Of a stretch of DNA of 64,000 nt, positions 18,359 to 26,069 are shown one piece after another. Positions within the stretch are counted from its first letter, which is position 1; each line of letters starts with the position of its first letter. Source of the stretch: Paenibacillus sp. Soil750 (GTDB lineage Bacteria; Bacillota; Bacilli; Paenibacillales; NBRC-103111); the NCBI RefSeq assembly GCF_001428045.1, contig NZ_LMSD01000040.1, positions 62,096 to 126,095 on the forward strand, read 5' to 3'. The notes under the pieces are model-generated. The model ran no database searches, had not been told where the DNA came from, and worked only from the letters and a program-made list of their open reading frames with translations. The translations under genes were made by a program, and so were the position numbers.

Positions 18359-18562
18359 AACTTCTCACCTTCCTCGCGAGTCTGCTGACACGATCACTGC
18401 GGAAAGGATGGTTTTCAGCGTCGACTTCATCCATTTTGGTATCATCGCCTCGTTTCCTTTCGTTAACTTAGCGTAATCCACACATTGTATTACTTAATTG
18501 TAAGGGGTATAACAGGCAATTATTTTTGTTTTGTTAATTTAACGAAATTGGCTAGGTATGAT

Positions 18563-18596
18563 AAAAAACGCCCTCTCACCATCCGGCGGGAGAACG
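18563..18596 (-). terminator. Intrinsic terminator of the 87-aa membrane protein gene
   Basis: On the minus strand, a 12-bp stem with one mismatch and several G-U pairs (CGTTCTCCCGCC with GGTGAGAGGGCG) is followed by TTTTTT. It begins 8 bp past the stop codon. Confidence 0.7.
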
Positions 18597-18604
18597 CTTT
18601 TCAC

Positions 18605-18868
18605 TTATGAATATAATGTCATCTTCCGTCGACGATGGAGGAAGGATTTGATGCACCTGTACATGTAAAATGCTAACAGAGACATCTCAAGTCCCCAAAT
18701 GATATAAATCGACGTATCACTAACTTCAATTTGCAAATAATCAAAGTCCGCAAACTGCTTTCTCACGAATTGGTCCGCCACCATCTGGGCCACATGATCC
18801 ACGATCGGCACAAAATCCTTACCATATCCCTGTGCCGTCATATAATCCTGAACCTCAAGCTTAAGCAT
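18605..18868 (-). CDS. Small membrane protein of unknown function
   Basis: 87 residues from ATG 18868, with GGAG 10 bp upstream (the longer GTG frame from 18898 has no spaced SD). The first ~45 residues are soluble and amphipathic (LEVQDYMTAQGYGKDFVPIVDHVAQMVADQF). A hydrophobic stretch about 52-72 (IYIIWGLEMSLLAFYMYRCI) fits one membrane helix, followed by a very basic tail (KSFLHRRRK), suggesting the C-terminus is inside. I do not recognise a family. A dedicated terminator follows, which supports it as a real gene. Confidence 0.6.
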   Translation of the reverse strand: MLKLEVQDYMTAQGYGKDFVPIVDHVAQMVADQFVRKQFADFDYLQIEVSDTSIYIIWGLEMSLLAFYMYRCIKSFLHRRRKMTLYS

Positions 18869-19016
18869 ATCCACTTCACTCCATGAGAAAGCATGCACTC
18901 CGTGGGCAAAAGAAAGAGCCCTAGCAATCCGCCAAACGGCAGTCGGCTACAGCTACGAATCAGCGTTGCATAAGGCTATGCCTGGACACTAAACAACCGC
19001 AAAATGTGTGTCATTA

Positions 19017-19436
19017 TCATATGCCCAGCATTGGAAGATGCTTTCTAGTATGGTAAGTGAGAGACGATGAAATGCATTGTTTTAACTCGTCGACAGGTAT
19101 TTCATCGTTTTCATCAAACACAATCGCCCGATTACCTTCAAATTTGAACTTATCTCTAAAAAGCTCCTTGAATGTGTCGACCAACATGGTATTACAGTTA
19201 AAATACATGGCATACTGATGCGGGCTAGATTTTTTCCAGTCTATTCTGATTGTGCTTCCATTTTTTGTTAGGTAACTAGGTTCACCCCATTTTAGTGTCT
19301 CTTCCACGGTATCAATGCCTTCTGTTTCCGTTGCAGTATCCAGAATTAATTCGCGAAGAAACCACATTTGTTGCTGAATATGTTCGGGGTAATGTTCGAA
19401 TACAGCTGCTACCTTCGTGTTTTCAATCACTCCCAT
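19017..19436 (-). CDS. DUF1801 (YdhG-like) domain protein
   Basis: 139 residues from ATG 19436, with AAAGGAG about 9 bp upstream; the longer frame to 19511 lacks an SD. The pattern VETLKWGEPSYLTKNGSTIRIDWKK... and HTRKHLPMLGI matches the DUF1801/YdhG fold (YdhG/frataxin-like, with proposed iron-chaperone roles). The biochemical role of this branch is not established. It stands alone downstream of the GyrI-like gene, 125 bp away. Confidence 0.75.
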   Translation of the reverse strand: MGVIENTKVAAVFEHYPEHIQQQMWFLRELILDTATETEGIDTVEETLKWGEPSYLTKNGSTIRIDWKKSSPHQYAMYFNCNTMLVDTFKELFRDKFKFEGNRAIVFDENDEIPVDELKQCISSSLTYHTRKHLPMLGI

Positions 19437-19561
19437 ATTGATCACTCCTTTCCTTATTTGTAAAGCCTCCGAATCCAAGCTTATGTTGGTTCGAAGGCTT
19501 TGTCGTTGCAAACTAGAAAATCGCTCACATCATGTTCTTCTTTGGGTAACGGCGCAACAAG

Positions 19562-20146
19562 CTATTGGCGTATAGCGATATAAATTTCAGCTTGCCCATC
19601 GTTCGGATCGATATTCTGGCCATAATACTCAAAATCGCCTGTGAAAGCTCGATCATTGCCGGATTGATGCGACCATTCCCAAATATCGCCCCAGGCCCGC
19701 TGCACCACCTCTATAATCGGCCCCCGCTCTGTGACGAATACGGCGTATTTCGCAGCAGGAACTGTGAACGTCTTAACGGACTCGGGATATTGCCCCTGCA
19801 AGTCTTCCCGAACGTGTACGCCAACCATTACTTCATACCGCCCAGCATCGCCTTGTTCATAGTTGAAGTAACAGCTATAATGACCATCCTGTTGTACATA
19901 GGCGGCCAGTTGTCCGCTAATATTGTGTAAGTAGTATTGTTCAAACAGCTTGCCGATTTTGCCTTTATCGCTGAACTCGGCTTCATTTGTTGTGACAGTG
20001 CTAATTCCAGCTAGCGTGAAAGAGGGAAGTTCCTCTATACGTGCAGGCTCAATTGGATTGCGGGTAGCTGGATCTATCGACAGCGAGTGTTTCAATTCAG
20101 TCCGACCGTTGTGTTCGTTTGATATGGATTGGTCTTGTTTCATCAC
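19562..20146 (-). CDS. GyrI-like/AraC effector-binding domain protein
   Basis: 194 residues. After a ~45-residue polar N-terminus the protein has the SHS2-type GyrI-like fold: SFTLAGISTVTTNEAEF, ...GKLFEQYYLH, GRYEVMVGVHV, TFTVPAAKYAVFVTERGPIIEVVQRAWGDIWEW, and the late FTGDFEYYG...AEIYIAIRQ. This fold binds small hydrophobic ligands in AraC-type regulators and GyrI, and stand-alone versions are found in Bacilli. The start codon GTG (20146) or ATG (20143) has GGAG 8 or 11 bp upstream. It follows the WYL regulator by 60 bp on the same strand, so the two are probably co-transcribed. Confidence 0.82.
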   Translation of the reverse strand: MMKQDQSISNEHNGRTELKHSLSIDPATRNPIEPARIEELPSFTLAGISTVTTNEAEFSDKGKIGKLFEQYYLHNISGQLAAYVQQDGHYSCYFNYEQGDAGRYEVMVGVHVREDLQGQYPESVKTFTVPAAKYAVFVTERGPIIEVVQRAWGDIWEWSHQSGNDRAFTGDFEYYGQNIDPNDGQAEIYIAIRQ

Positions 20147-20206
20147 TAATCATTCTCCTTTATTGGAATGAGTTTAGTATAAAACAACAAACCTGACATC
20201 TTTCTG

Positions 20207-21160
20207 TCAAGTTGATTTAGCTCTGCTATATATTTTCGCAACTTGCTCTGCACGACTAGCGATAATATCCCGCAGATGGGGTGGTTCAAGCACCTCCGCA
20301 TGGTGGCCCAAGCCCAGAATGAATCTATACAACCAATCATCTTCCGGGTATGCCTTCCTTACTTGCCAACTGCCATCTTCAACCGGCAAAAGCCCTTCGA
20401 TGCCAAACCATTCCTCCGCCAAATGACGAGAGTCAGCATGGAAACGCAAGACGATCTCCGTCACCCTGGATGGCTCGCATGGGTTTTGGCCTGTGTCACG
20501 TTCTTGCATCGGAAGCTCTCGGCGAATGAATGTTCTTCCCGCGGCTATCTCCAGCTCCTTCATTCTCTTTAGCTTGAACAGCCGAAACTGCTCTTTCTCC
20601 AGGCAGTAGGCTTGCAGGTACCACTGTCTCCCTTTTAAGATGAGCATGTACGGCTCTACAGTACGGTATGTTATTTCACCTTCGGCATTGGAATAGATAA
20701 ATCTAGCTATTAGACACTTATCTACGGCTTCCTTTAGTAGCTGAAGTTTAGGTCGCAGCCTTTCATTGCCGTCCCAAGGCGAGTAGTCAATCAACACACT
20801 GTTCGTCTTATGTTGGAAATCTTCGGAGTATGCGGGCGGGACAACGCTATGGATTTTCTCCAATAACCGCAGTTGATGCTCGTTGCCGTATGAGGTTGAG
20901 ATGCTGCGTAGCGCGGTAACGATGTCTGCAAGCTCATCGTTGGTAAGTACATTATGATCCAAGCGGTAACCTTCCATCAGTCCAATGCCACCATTCGTTC
21001 CCTGATAAGTGACGATGGGGATGCCAGCCCCATTAATGACTTCAATATCTCGATATATCGTTCGTACGGATACCTCGAACCGCTCCGCGAGCTCCTTGGC
21101 TTGCACCAATCGGCGGTTCAGAAGCAGAATAATTATGGATAAGAGCCTTTCCAGCTTCAC
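20207..21160 (-). CDS. YafY-type WYL-domain transcriptional regulator
   Basis: 317 residues from GTG 21160, with GGGGG 8 bp upstream; the ATG at 21190 has no SD. N-terminal HTH_11: LLSIIILLLNRRLVQAKELAERFEVSVRTIYRDIEVINGAGIP. The WYL domain lies at about 130-215 (RFIYSNAEGEITYRTVEPYMLILKGRQWYLQAYC), with a C-terminal WCX-like region. WYL proteins sense ligands (often nucleic acid or nucleotide species) and regulate nearby genes. The gene directly precedes the GyrI-like gene and may control that operon itself. Confidence 0.88.
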   Translation of the reverse strand: MKLERLLSIIILLLNRRLVQAKELAERFEVSVRTIYRDIEVINGAGIPIVTYQGTNGGIGLMEGYRLDHNVLTNDELADIVTALRSISTSYGNEHQLRLLEKIHSVVPPAYSEDFQHKTNSVLIDYSPWDGNERLRPKLQLLKEAVDKCLIARFIYSNAEGEITYRTVEPYMLILKGRQWYLQAYCLEKEQFRLFKLKRMKELEIAAGRTFIRRELPMQERDTGQNPCEPSRVTEIVLRFHADSRHLAEEWFGIEGLLPVEDGSWQVRKAYPEDDWLYRFILGLGHHAEVLEPPHLRDIIASRAEQVAKIYSRAKST

Positions 21161-21303
21161 AGTATGTACCCCCATCACAAAATTATGCAAGAAGTTTGTT
21201 TCAATCGTATTGTCTCATAGGAATATACCTCTGTGAATGCCTATCTACCCTAGGAATTCTTGTTTACAATCTGTTGACCCGTAACCGCTGCTCCGAAACA
21301 TCG

Positions 21304-21337
21304 CAAAAAGGCGTACAGTGATATCACACTGTACGCC
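21304..21337 (-). terminator. Intrinsic terminator of the sulfurtransferase gene
   Basis: Perfect 11-bp stem GGCGTACAGTG / CACTGTACGCC with a 6-nt loop; read on the minus strand it is followed by TTTTTGC. It lies 30 bp past the stop codon. Confidence 0.88.
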
Positions 21338-21366
21338 AATCTCCCGTCCCGCGCGGTCTTTTCGCG

Positions 21367-22206
21367 CTATTCCTCTTCACCCGTCGCTATCGGGTTATCT
21401 GCCCACGAAATCCAGTCGCTCCAGCTTCCGCTGTAGAGCTTCACGTTGTCGAAGCCCGCTTCGCTAAGTCCCAGCACGTTCGGGCACGCTGTCACGCCCG
21501 AGCCGCAATAGACGATGATTTCATCAGCGTCACGAAGTGCGGCAAAGTGCTGCTCCTGCTCCGCAGCTGACAACCAAGCGCCGTTCTCGCCGAGAACGCC
21601 TTTCCAGAAGAAGTTGCGCGCGCCTGGGATGTGGCCAGCCACCGCATCGATCGGCTCTTCCAAGCCGAGGTAGCGGCGCTCCTCGCGCGAATCAACCAGC
21701 ACGGTGCCTGGGCGACCGAGCTTGTCCTTCACTTCATCCATGCTCGCCAGCATGGAGCGGTGCACCTTCGGTGAGAAGGTGCGCGGGAATACCGCAGGCA
21801 CTTCAGCCGTGACCGGGTACCCCGCGGATTTCCACGCGGTGTACCCTTGATCCAATACGTATACCTCGGAGTGGCCGAGGAATTTCAGCATCCACCACAA
21901 ACGGGATGCCATAGCTCCGCCTTGATCGTCGTAAGCAACGACGGTCTTCGTGCCGTCAATGCCGAGACTGCCGACGAGGATCGAGAATGCACCGAGATCC
22001 GGAAGCGGATGGCGTCCGCCGTGCGCCATAAGGGCACCGGATAGGTCCTTCTCCAAGTCGACATACACCGCTCCCTCAATATGATCCTGCTCATACTGTT
22101 CACGGCCTGATTCAGGCTTACCAAGTGCAAAACGACAATCCGCGATGACGATATTCGCATCCCCCAATTGCCCAAGCAACCACGATTGACTTACGATATT
22201 TTCCAC
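21367..22206 (-). CDS. Two-domain sulfurtransferase (thiosulfate/3-mercaptopyruvate type)
   Basis: 279 residues from GTG 22206, with AAGGTGG 8 bp upstream (an in-frame GTG at 22218 overlaps that SD). Two tandem rhodanese domains: an inactive N-terminal one (SWLLGQLGDANIVIADCRFALGKP..., with GTKTVVAYDDQGGAMASRLWWMLKF lacking the Cys) and the catalytic C-terminal one (VLVDSREERRYLG..., HIPGARNFFWKGVL, and IIVYCGSGVTACPNVL). The catalytic loop CGSGVTA fits 3-mercaptopyruvate-type sulfurtransferases. It moves sulfane sulfur in the cytoplasm. The middle of the gene (21490-21830) is richer in GC than its flanks. Confidence 0.92.
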   Translation of the reverse strand: MENIVSQSWLLGQLGDANIVIADCRFALGKPESGREQYEQDHIEGAVYVDLEKDLSGALMAHGGRHPLPDLGAFSILVGSLGIDGTKTVVAYDDQGGAMASRLWWMLKFLGHSEVYVLDQGYTAWKSAGYPVTAEVPAVFPRTFSPKVHRSMLASMDEVKDKLGRPGTVLVDSREERRYLGLEEPIDAVAGHIPGARNFFWKGVLGENGAWLSAAEQEQHFAALRDADEIIVYCGSGVTACPNVLGLSEAGFDNVKLYSGSWSDWISWADNPIATGEEE

Positions 22207-22234
22207 GGTTTCTGCCACCTTCCCCTACCTACAG

Positions 22235-22711
22235 TTAATCTCCCATCCCACTTGTGGGATTAGCGGAGTACGATTGCCAATTACTTCGATCCCCACCCAT
22301 TTTATCGTAAAATGCTTGCGCGCGTAAGTTATCTGGTGCGGTTGTCCAGGTTAAATTTGCATAACCGTGTCTGGCTGAGTACCCTTTGCAGGCAGCGAAA
22401 AGCTTTGCCGCCGCGCCCTGTCCACGTTCAGCTTCAACAACATACAAATCGTTCATGACCGCAATTTTGGAGGCACGCAGCGTGCTGAAGGTGAAATATA
22501 ACGTCGCAAAACCGACTAACGCCCCCTCCTCCGTTTCAGCAACAAATTGAATGCCAATTTTCTGTTCGAGCAATTCATGAATCAAAGCGTTCAGCTTCTC
22601 ATCCTCCGGCTGTCGGTACTGATAGAAATCCACAATATAAGCGAGCATTAAAGTTTTGAGCTGGGGGATATCGGACATGACAGCTTCACGAATGGTCACT
22701 TGTGTCATCAC
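22235..22711 (-). CDS. GNAT-family N-acetyltransferase
   Basis: 158 residues. Motif A of the GNAT fold is present as DLYVVEAERGQGAAAKLFAACKGYSARHGY (acetyl-CoA binding R-G-x-G-A). Motif B follows as LTWTTAPDNLRAQAFYDKMG. N-terminal VTIREAVMSDIPQLKTLM is usual for the family. SD AAGGAGGG is 7-10 bp before GTG/ATG. The substrate cannot be read from sequence. It may be the first gene of a unit with the sulfurtransferase 28 bp downstream. Confidence 0.88.
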   Translation of the reverse strand: MMTQVTIREAVMSDIPQLKTLMLAYIVDFYQYRQPEDEKLNALIHELLEQKIGIQFVAETEEGALVGFATLYFTFSTLRASKIAVMNDLYVVEAERGQGAAAKLFAACKGYSARHGYANLTWTTAPDNLRAQAFYDKMGGDRSNWQSYSANPTSGMGD

Positions 22712-22884
22712 GGGTGCCCTCCTTATTGTAATTGATATAATGAAAACAGGCGCTTCAACATCGAATGTTAAAAAAGTTGCGGAACGTCGTTCCGTATCTC
22801 TAGGTCATTGGGTAAAATAAGGGGTATTGTTAGTCTAAAATAGAACAATGGCCAAATACTGCCTATAGAAAGGTTGCCCACAAT

Positions 22885-23418
22885 ATGCCTGAATCTATTA
22901 CCTTAACTTTACCTTGGCGCGTGGTTTCGCTAACGGAATCGGCTTGTCAGGAGCTGTGCACGTGGAGCTATCCGGCTCCCTACGACATTTACAACTGGCC
23001 GTACTGGGCCACGATGCTCGACAACCAAGCCGAATTCGCTGATCCACAAATAAGGGATGAACAATATCGCGGTGTTGTCGATGAATCGGATGCATTACAA
23101 GGGTTTGTTCAGTATTTCCCAATCGTTGGCGTTACCCGGCTAGGCCTAGGGCTTCGTCCTGACCTTTGTGGTAAAAGCGGGGCTAGCAGCAGCGGACTCG
23201 GCACGCAATTCGTTCAACTCCTTGTGGCAGAAGCCCAACAAAGAGCCCCCGAGCAAGAAATCGACCTCGAGGTACTCGTCTGGAACGAGCGAGCAATTCG
23301 CGCCTACCAGCGTGCTGGCTTCACGATCACGGATACATACGAGAAGTGGACGCCAACCGGAACAGCTGACTTCCACTGTATGGTCTATACAGGTCCGACT
23401 ATCCTCTTAGCCCGTTAA
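22885..23418 (+). CDS. GNAT-family N-acetyltransferase
   Basis: 177 residues; ATG with AAAGG upstream. The C-terminal half shows GNAT motifs: RLGLGLRPDLCGKSGASSSGLGTQFVQLLV (motif A with an insertion before GLG), IDLEVLVWNERAIRAYQRAGFTITDTYEKW (motif B). The N-terminus contains an acceptor-site region (WPYWATMLDNQAEFADPQIRDEQY) typical of the ribosomal-protein/small-molecule subgroup. It is divergent from the GNAT gene to its left and overlaps the convergent pterin dehydratase by 12 bp. Confidence 0.85.
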   Translation: MPESITLTLPWRVVSLTESACQELCTWSYPAPYDIYNWPYWATMLDNQAEFADPQIRDEQYRGVVDESDALQGFVQYFPIVGVTRLGLGLRPDLCGKSGASSSGLGTQFVQLLVAEAQQRAPEQEIDLEVLVWNERAIRAYQRAGFTITDTYEKWTPTGTADFHCMVYTGPTILLAR

Positions 23419-23715
23419 CTCCACAAACGCCTGATCAAACTTCGCAGCAGTCGAGAAATCCAACTCGGTCAAACCACCAGCACTCCACGAGGTCAGGCGT
23501 AACGTCACCATTTTATAATCAATGGTGATCATGGGATGGTGGTTAACAGCCTCGGAAATTCTGGCAACTTCATTTACGAATGTGATTCCCTGCATGAAAG
23601 CCTTAAATCGGTACTTGCGCACGATCCATTTGCTCTCTTCTGCCTCAAAAGTCCACGTTCCTACCTCAGCAAGCCGCTCATCCACATCCGCTTTCTCAAG
23701 CTTCACCCTCGTCAA
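23407..23715 (-). CDS. 4a-hydroxytetrahydrobiopterin dehydratase (pterin-4a-carbinolamine dehydratase)
   Basis: 102 residues, the normal size. The active-site motif is visible: RISEAVNHHPMITIDYKMVTLRLTSWSAGGLTELD, with the paired His of [EQ]-x-x-HHP. The enzyme removes water from 4a-hydroxy-tetrahydropterin, recycling the cofactor of aromatic amino acid hydroxylases; bacterial copies also occur without a hydroxylase. Start TTG 23715 has GGAG about 10 bp upstream; GTG 23706 is an alternative. It follows recQ by 15 bp, likely in the same transcript. Confidence 0.9.
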   Translation of the reverse strand: MTRVKLEKADVDERLAEVGTWTFEAEESKWIVRKYRFKAFMQGITFVNEVARISEAVNHHPMITIDYKMVTLRLTSWSAGGLTELDFSTAAKFDQAFVELTG

Positions 23716-23730
23716 CGCCTACGCACTCCC

Positions 23731-25542
23731 TCACTCGTAATCATAGGCAACTACACCCATATCACTCTCTCCCGCATACGTCCGAAGAAGCTCTAGGAAT
23801 GGCTTCCCGTAGTTTCGGTATTTCACCTCACCGACCCCTTTGATGCGCAGCATCGCGGCTTCCGTTGTCGGACAGCTCTCACTCATCTCACGCAGCGTAC
23901 TGTCGGCGAAAATAATATAAGGCGGCACCTTCTCACGCGCAGCCATTTCACGACGCAGCAATCGCAGCTGCTCGAACAACGTATTGTCCATCGCGGCGAC
24001 AGCGCGAACGGGTTGTTTGCGCACTTTTTGATTCACGGGCAGCTTGCCCTGAAGCACTTCCGCAGCAGGCTGCATCAAACGAACAACCGGATATTGACCC
24101 TCGGACAATTGCAAAAAACCTTCCGAAATGAGCACATTGATCAATTCAGCGATCTCTTTTTCGGGCAAATTGCTCATAATCCCGTGTGTCGGCAAGCGAT
24201 CAAATCGATAGTCCATGATCTTCTTCGCCTTAGAGCCTTTAAGCACCGAAGCAACCATCGAAATCCCGAAGCGCTCGTTCATGCGACGAATACAGGAGAA
24301 GATCTTTTGCGCCTCGACCGTAATGTCGACGGTGTCTCGATCGTCCTTGCAGGAGCTGCAGTTTCCGCAGGTGTCCTTAATATTTTGCTCATCAAAATAA
24401 TGTAAAATAGCATTCCGCAAACAGCGCGGCGAATAACAGTAGTCGATCATCGTTTGGAGCTTCTTGTATTCGTTCGCTTTGCGCTCAGGCGAGAGCTGGT
24501 TCTGCTCGATCAGGAACTTCTGTGTCATAATATCCTGCGCACTGAACAGCAGAATACACTCGCTCGGCTCACCATCACGACCCGCACGGCCGGCTTCCTG
24601 GTAATAAGCTTCCATATTTTTCGGCATATTGTAGTGAATCACGTAACGGACGTTGGATTTATCAATCCCCATCCCGAAAGCATTCGTCGCGATCATCACG
24701 CGAATATCATCGTAGAGAAACGCCTCCTGCATATAGGAGCGCTCATCATCGGACATGCCGGCATGATACTTGCCTGCGGCGAAGCCTTTCTTGCGCAACG
24801 TCTCGTACAAATCCTCAACATCCTTACGCGTCGCAGCGTAGATAATGCCGGGCTGATGCGTATGTTCCTTCACATAGTTCTGTATGTAATCCCGCTTTTT
24901 CTCACCCCGAAGAATGGTTAGCTCCAAATTGTCACGCGAGAATCCGTTAATGAAAATCCCTGCGGTATCCAGCTCCAGCAATCGGGCAATATCCGCTGTC
25001 ACTTCCGCGGTAGCCGTTGCCGTAAACGCCGCCACGATAGGTCGATTTGGCAGCCCCCGAATAAACGGTGCAATCGAGACGTAGCTCGGACGGAAATCAT
25101 GCCCCCACTGCGAGACACAGTGTGCCTCGTCAATCGCAACCAAAGGCAGGTTCAACGCCGCCATCCGGGCACGAAACCGTTCCGACTCTAGACGCTCAGG
25201 TGCAATATAAAGCAACTTATATTTGCCCTGCATAGCCCCCTGCATGCGCTGTTCCACTTCTCTAGCTTCCAACGTACTATTAATGAACGTGGCAGGAACT
25301 CCAAGAGCGCCAAGCGCATCCACCTGATCCTTCATCAAAGAGATAAGAGGGGAAATGACTAACGTCACTCCCTCCATCAGCAAGGCTGGCACTTGGTAGC
25401 AGATCGATTTCCCGCCACCTGTCGGCATGATGCCCAGCGTATCTTTCCCTTCGAGAAGGTTCGTAATTATATTTTTCTGGCCTTCCCGGAACTCCGGATA
25501 CCCGTAAACCTGTTGTAGAACCTTTCTTGCGCCATCCAACAT
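23731..25542 (-). CDS. recQ: ATP-dependent DNA helicase RecQ
   Basis: 603 residues, a normal RecQ length. Helicase motifs: FREGQKNIITNLLEGKDTLGIMPTGGGKSICYQ (0, I), SPLISLMKDQV (Ia), VAIDEAHCVSQWGHDFRP (II and the aromatic-rich loop), AFTATAT (III), MIATNAFGMGIDKSNVRYVIHYNMPKN (V) and YYQEAGRAGRDG (VI). The RQC zinc site is C-R-N...CGNCSSC. An HRDC domain (LFEQLRLLRREMAAREKVPPYIIFADSTLREM) ends the protein. It unwinds 3'-5' at stalled forks and recombination intermediates. The ATG has AAAGGTG 10 bp upstream. Confidence 0.96.
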   Translation of the reverse strand: MLDGARKVLQQVYGYPEFREGQKNIITNLLEGKDTLGIMPTGGGKSICYQVPALLMEGVTLVISPLISLMKDQVDALGALGVPATFINSTLEAREVEQRMQGAMQGKYKLLYIAPERLESERFRARMAALNLPLVAIDEAHCVSQWGHDFRPSYVSIAPFIRGLPNRPIVAAFTATATAEVTADIARLLELDTAGIFINGFSRDNLELTILRGEKKRDYIQNYVKEHTHQPGIIYAATRKDVEDLYETLRKKGFAAGKYHAGMSDDERSYMQEAFLYDDIRVMIATNAFGMGIDKSNVRYVIHYNMPKNMEAYYQEAGRAGRDGEPSECILLFSAQDIMTQKFLIEQNQLSPERKANEYKKLQTMIDYCYSPRCLRNAILHYFDEQNIKDTCGNCSSCKDDRDTVDITVEAQKIFSCIRRMNERFGISMVASVLKGSKAKKIMDYRFDRLPTHGIMSNLPEKEIAELINVLISEGFLQLSEGQYPVVRLMQPAAEVLQGKLPVNQKVRKQPVRAVAAMDNTLFEQLRLLRREMAAREKVPPYIIFADSTLREMSESCPTTEAAMLRIKGVGEVKYRNYGKPFLELLRTYAGESDMGVVAYDYE

Positions 25543-25581
25543 AGCTTGTTTACACCTTTCTATCGTACAGTTCTGCCTGTT

Positions 25582-25875
25582 TTACACCAAATAAATAACC
25601 GATACCAACTTCTCACCATCATGCACCTTGAGCACGTGATTACCCGCATCATGCCTAACTGAGCCTGCTCCAACCTGCATCACAGGTGTACTGCCTAGTC
25701 CGTAGAATATATCGTCAGCCAGCGTACGCAGGCACTCTTCCTGTTCATGTGCGTCTAGCTCCTGCCAGTCTTCTGCATTCATCTCAAGCAGCTCATAGAA
25801 ACCATTCACCATTTCGATCCCACGTACAAAATCAGTAACAATGTCCTTATATTCACGACCAAATTTAATACCCAC
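25582..25875 (-). CDS. Conserved-looking hypothetical protein (97 aa)
   Basis: 97 residues from GTG 25875 with AAGGGAG 9 bp upstream. Soluble and acidic: helical N-terminal half (YKDIVTDFVRGIEMVNGFYELLEM..., WQELDAHEQEECLRTLADDIFYGLG), then a beta-rich end (VGAGSVRHDAGNHVLKVHDGEKLVSVIYLV). No known motif. It precedes recQ by 39 bp on the same strand and may be part of that transcript. I do not recognise the family. Confidence 0.65.
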   Translation of the reverse strand: MGIKFGREYKDIVTDFVRGIEMVNGFYELLEMNAEDWQELDAHEQEECLRTLADDIFYGLGSTPVMQVGAGSVRHDAGNHVLKVHDGEKLVSVIYLV

Positions 25876-26069
25876 TCGCGCAGTCTCCCTTCAAGAAGCA
25901 TTTCATCTAGCTTCACTTTATCATATTCTAGGTAAGAATGCAGGGTTAACCCCTTTCGGCACGGATTAAAAATATCACCTTTGGCATAAACTGTGGAAAT
26001 GGGCAATTTCGGAAAAAATCTGTTACTATGGAAGAAGGAATGCGCCGCTCGGAGGGTAGGAACGATCAC

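Noticed and set aside
25876..26069. Possible leader gene before the SWIM gene
   Set aside because: Short frames only, no SD; treated as intergenic with unknown promoters.
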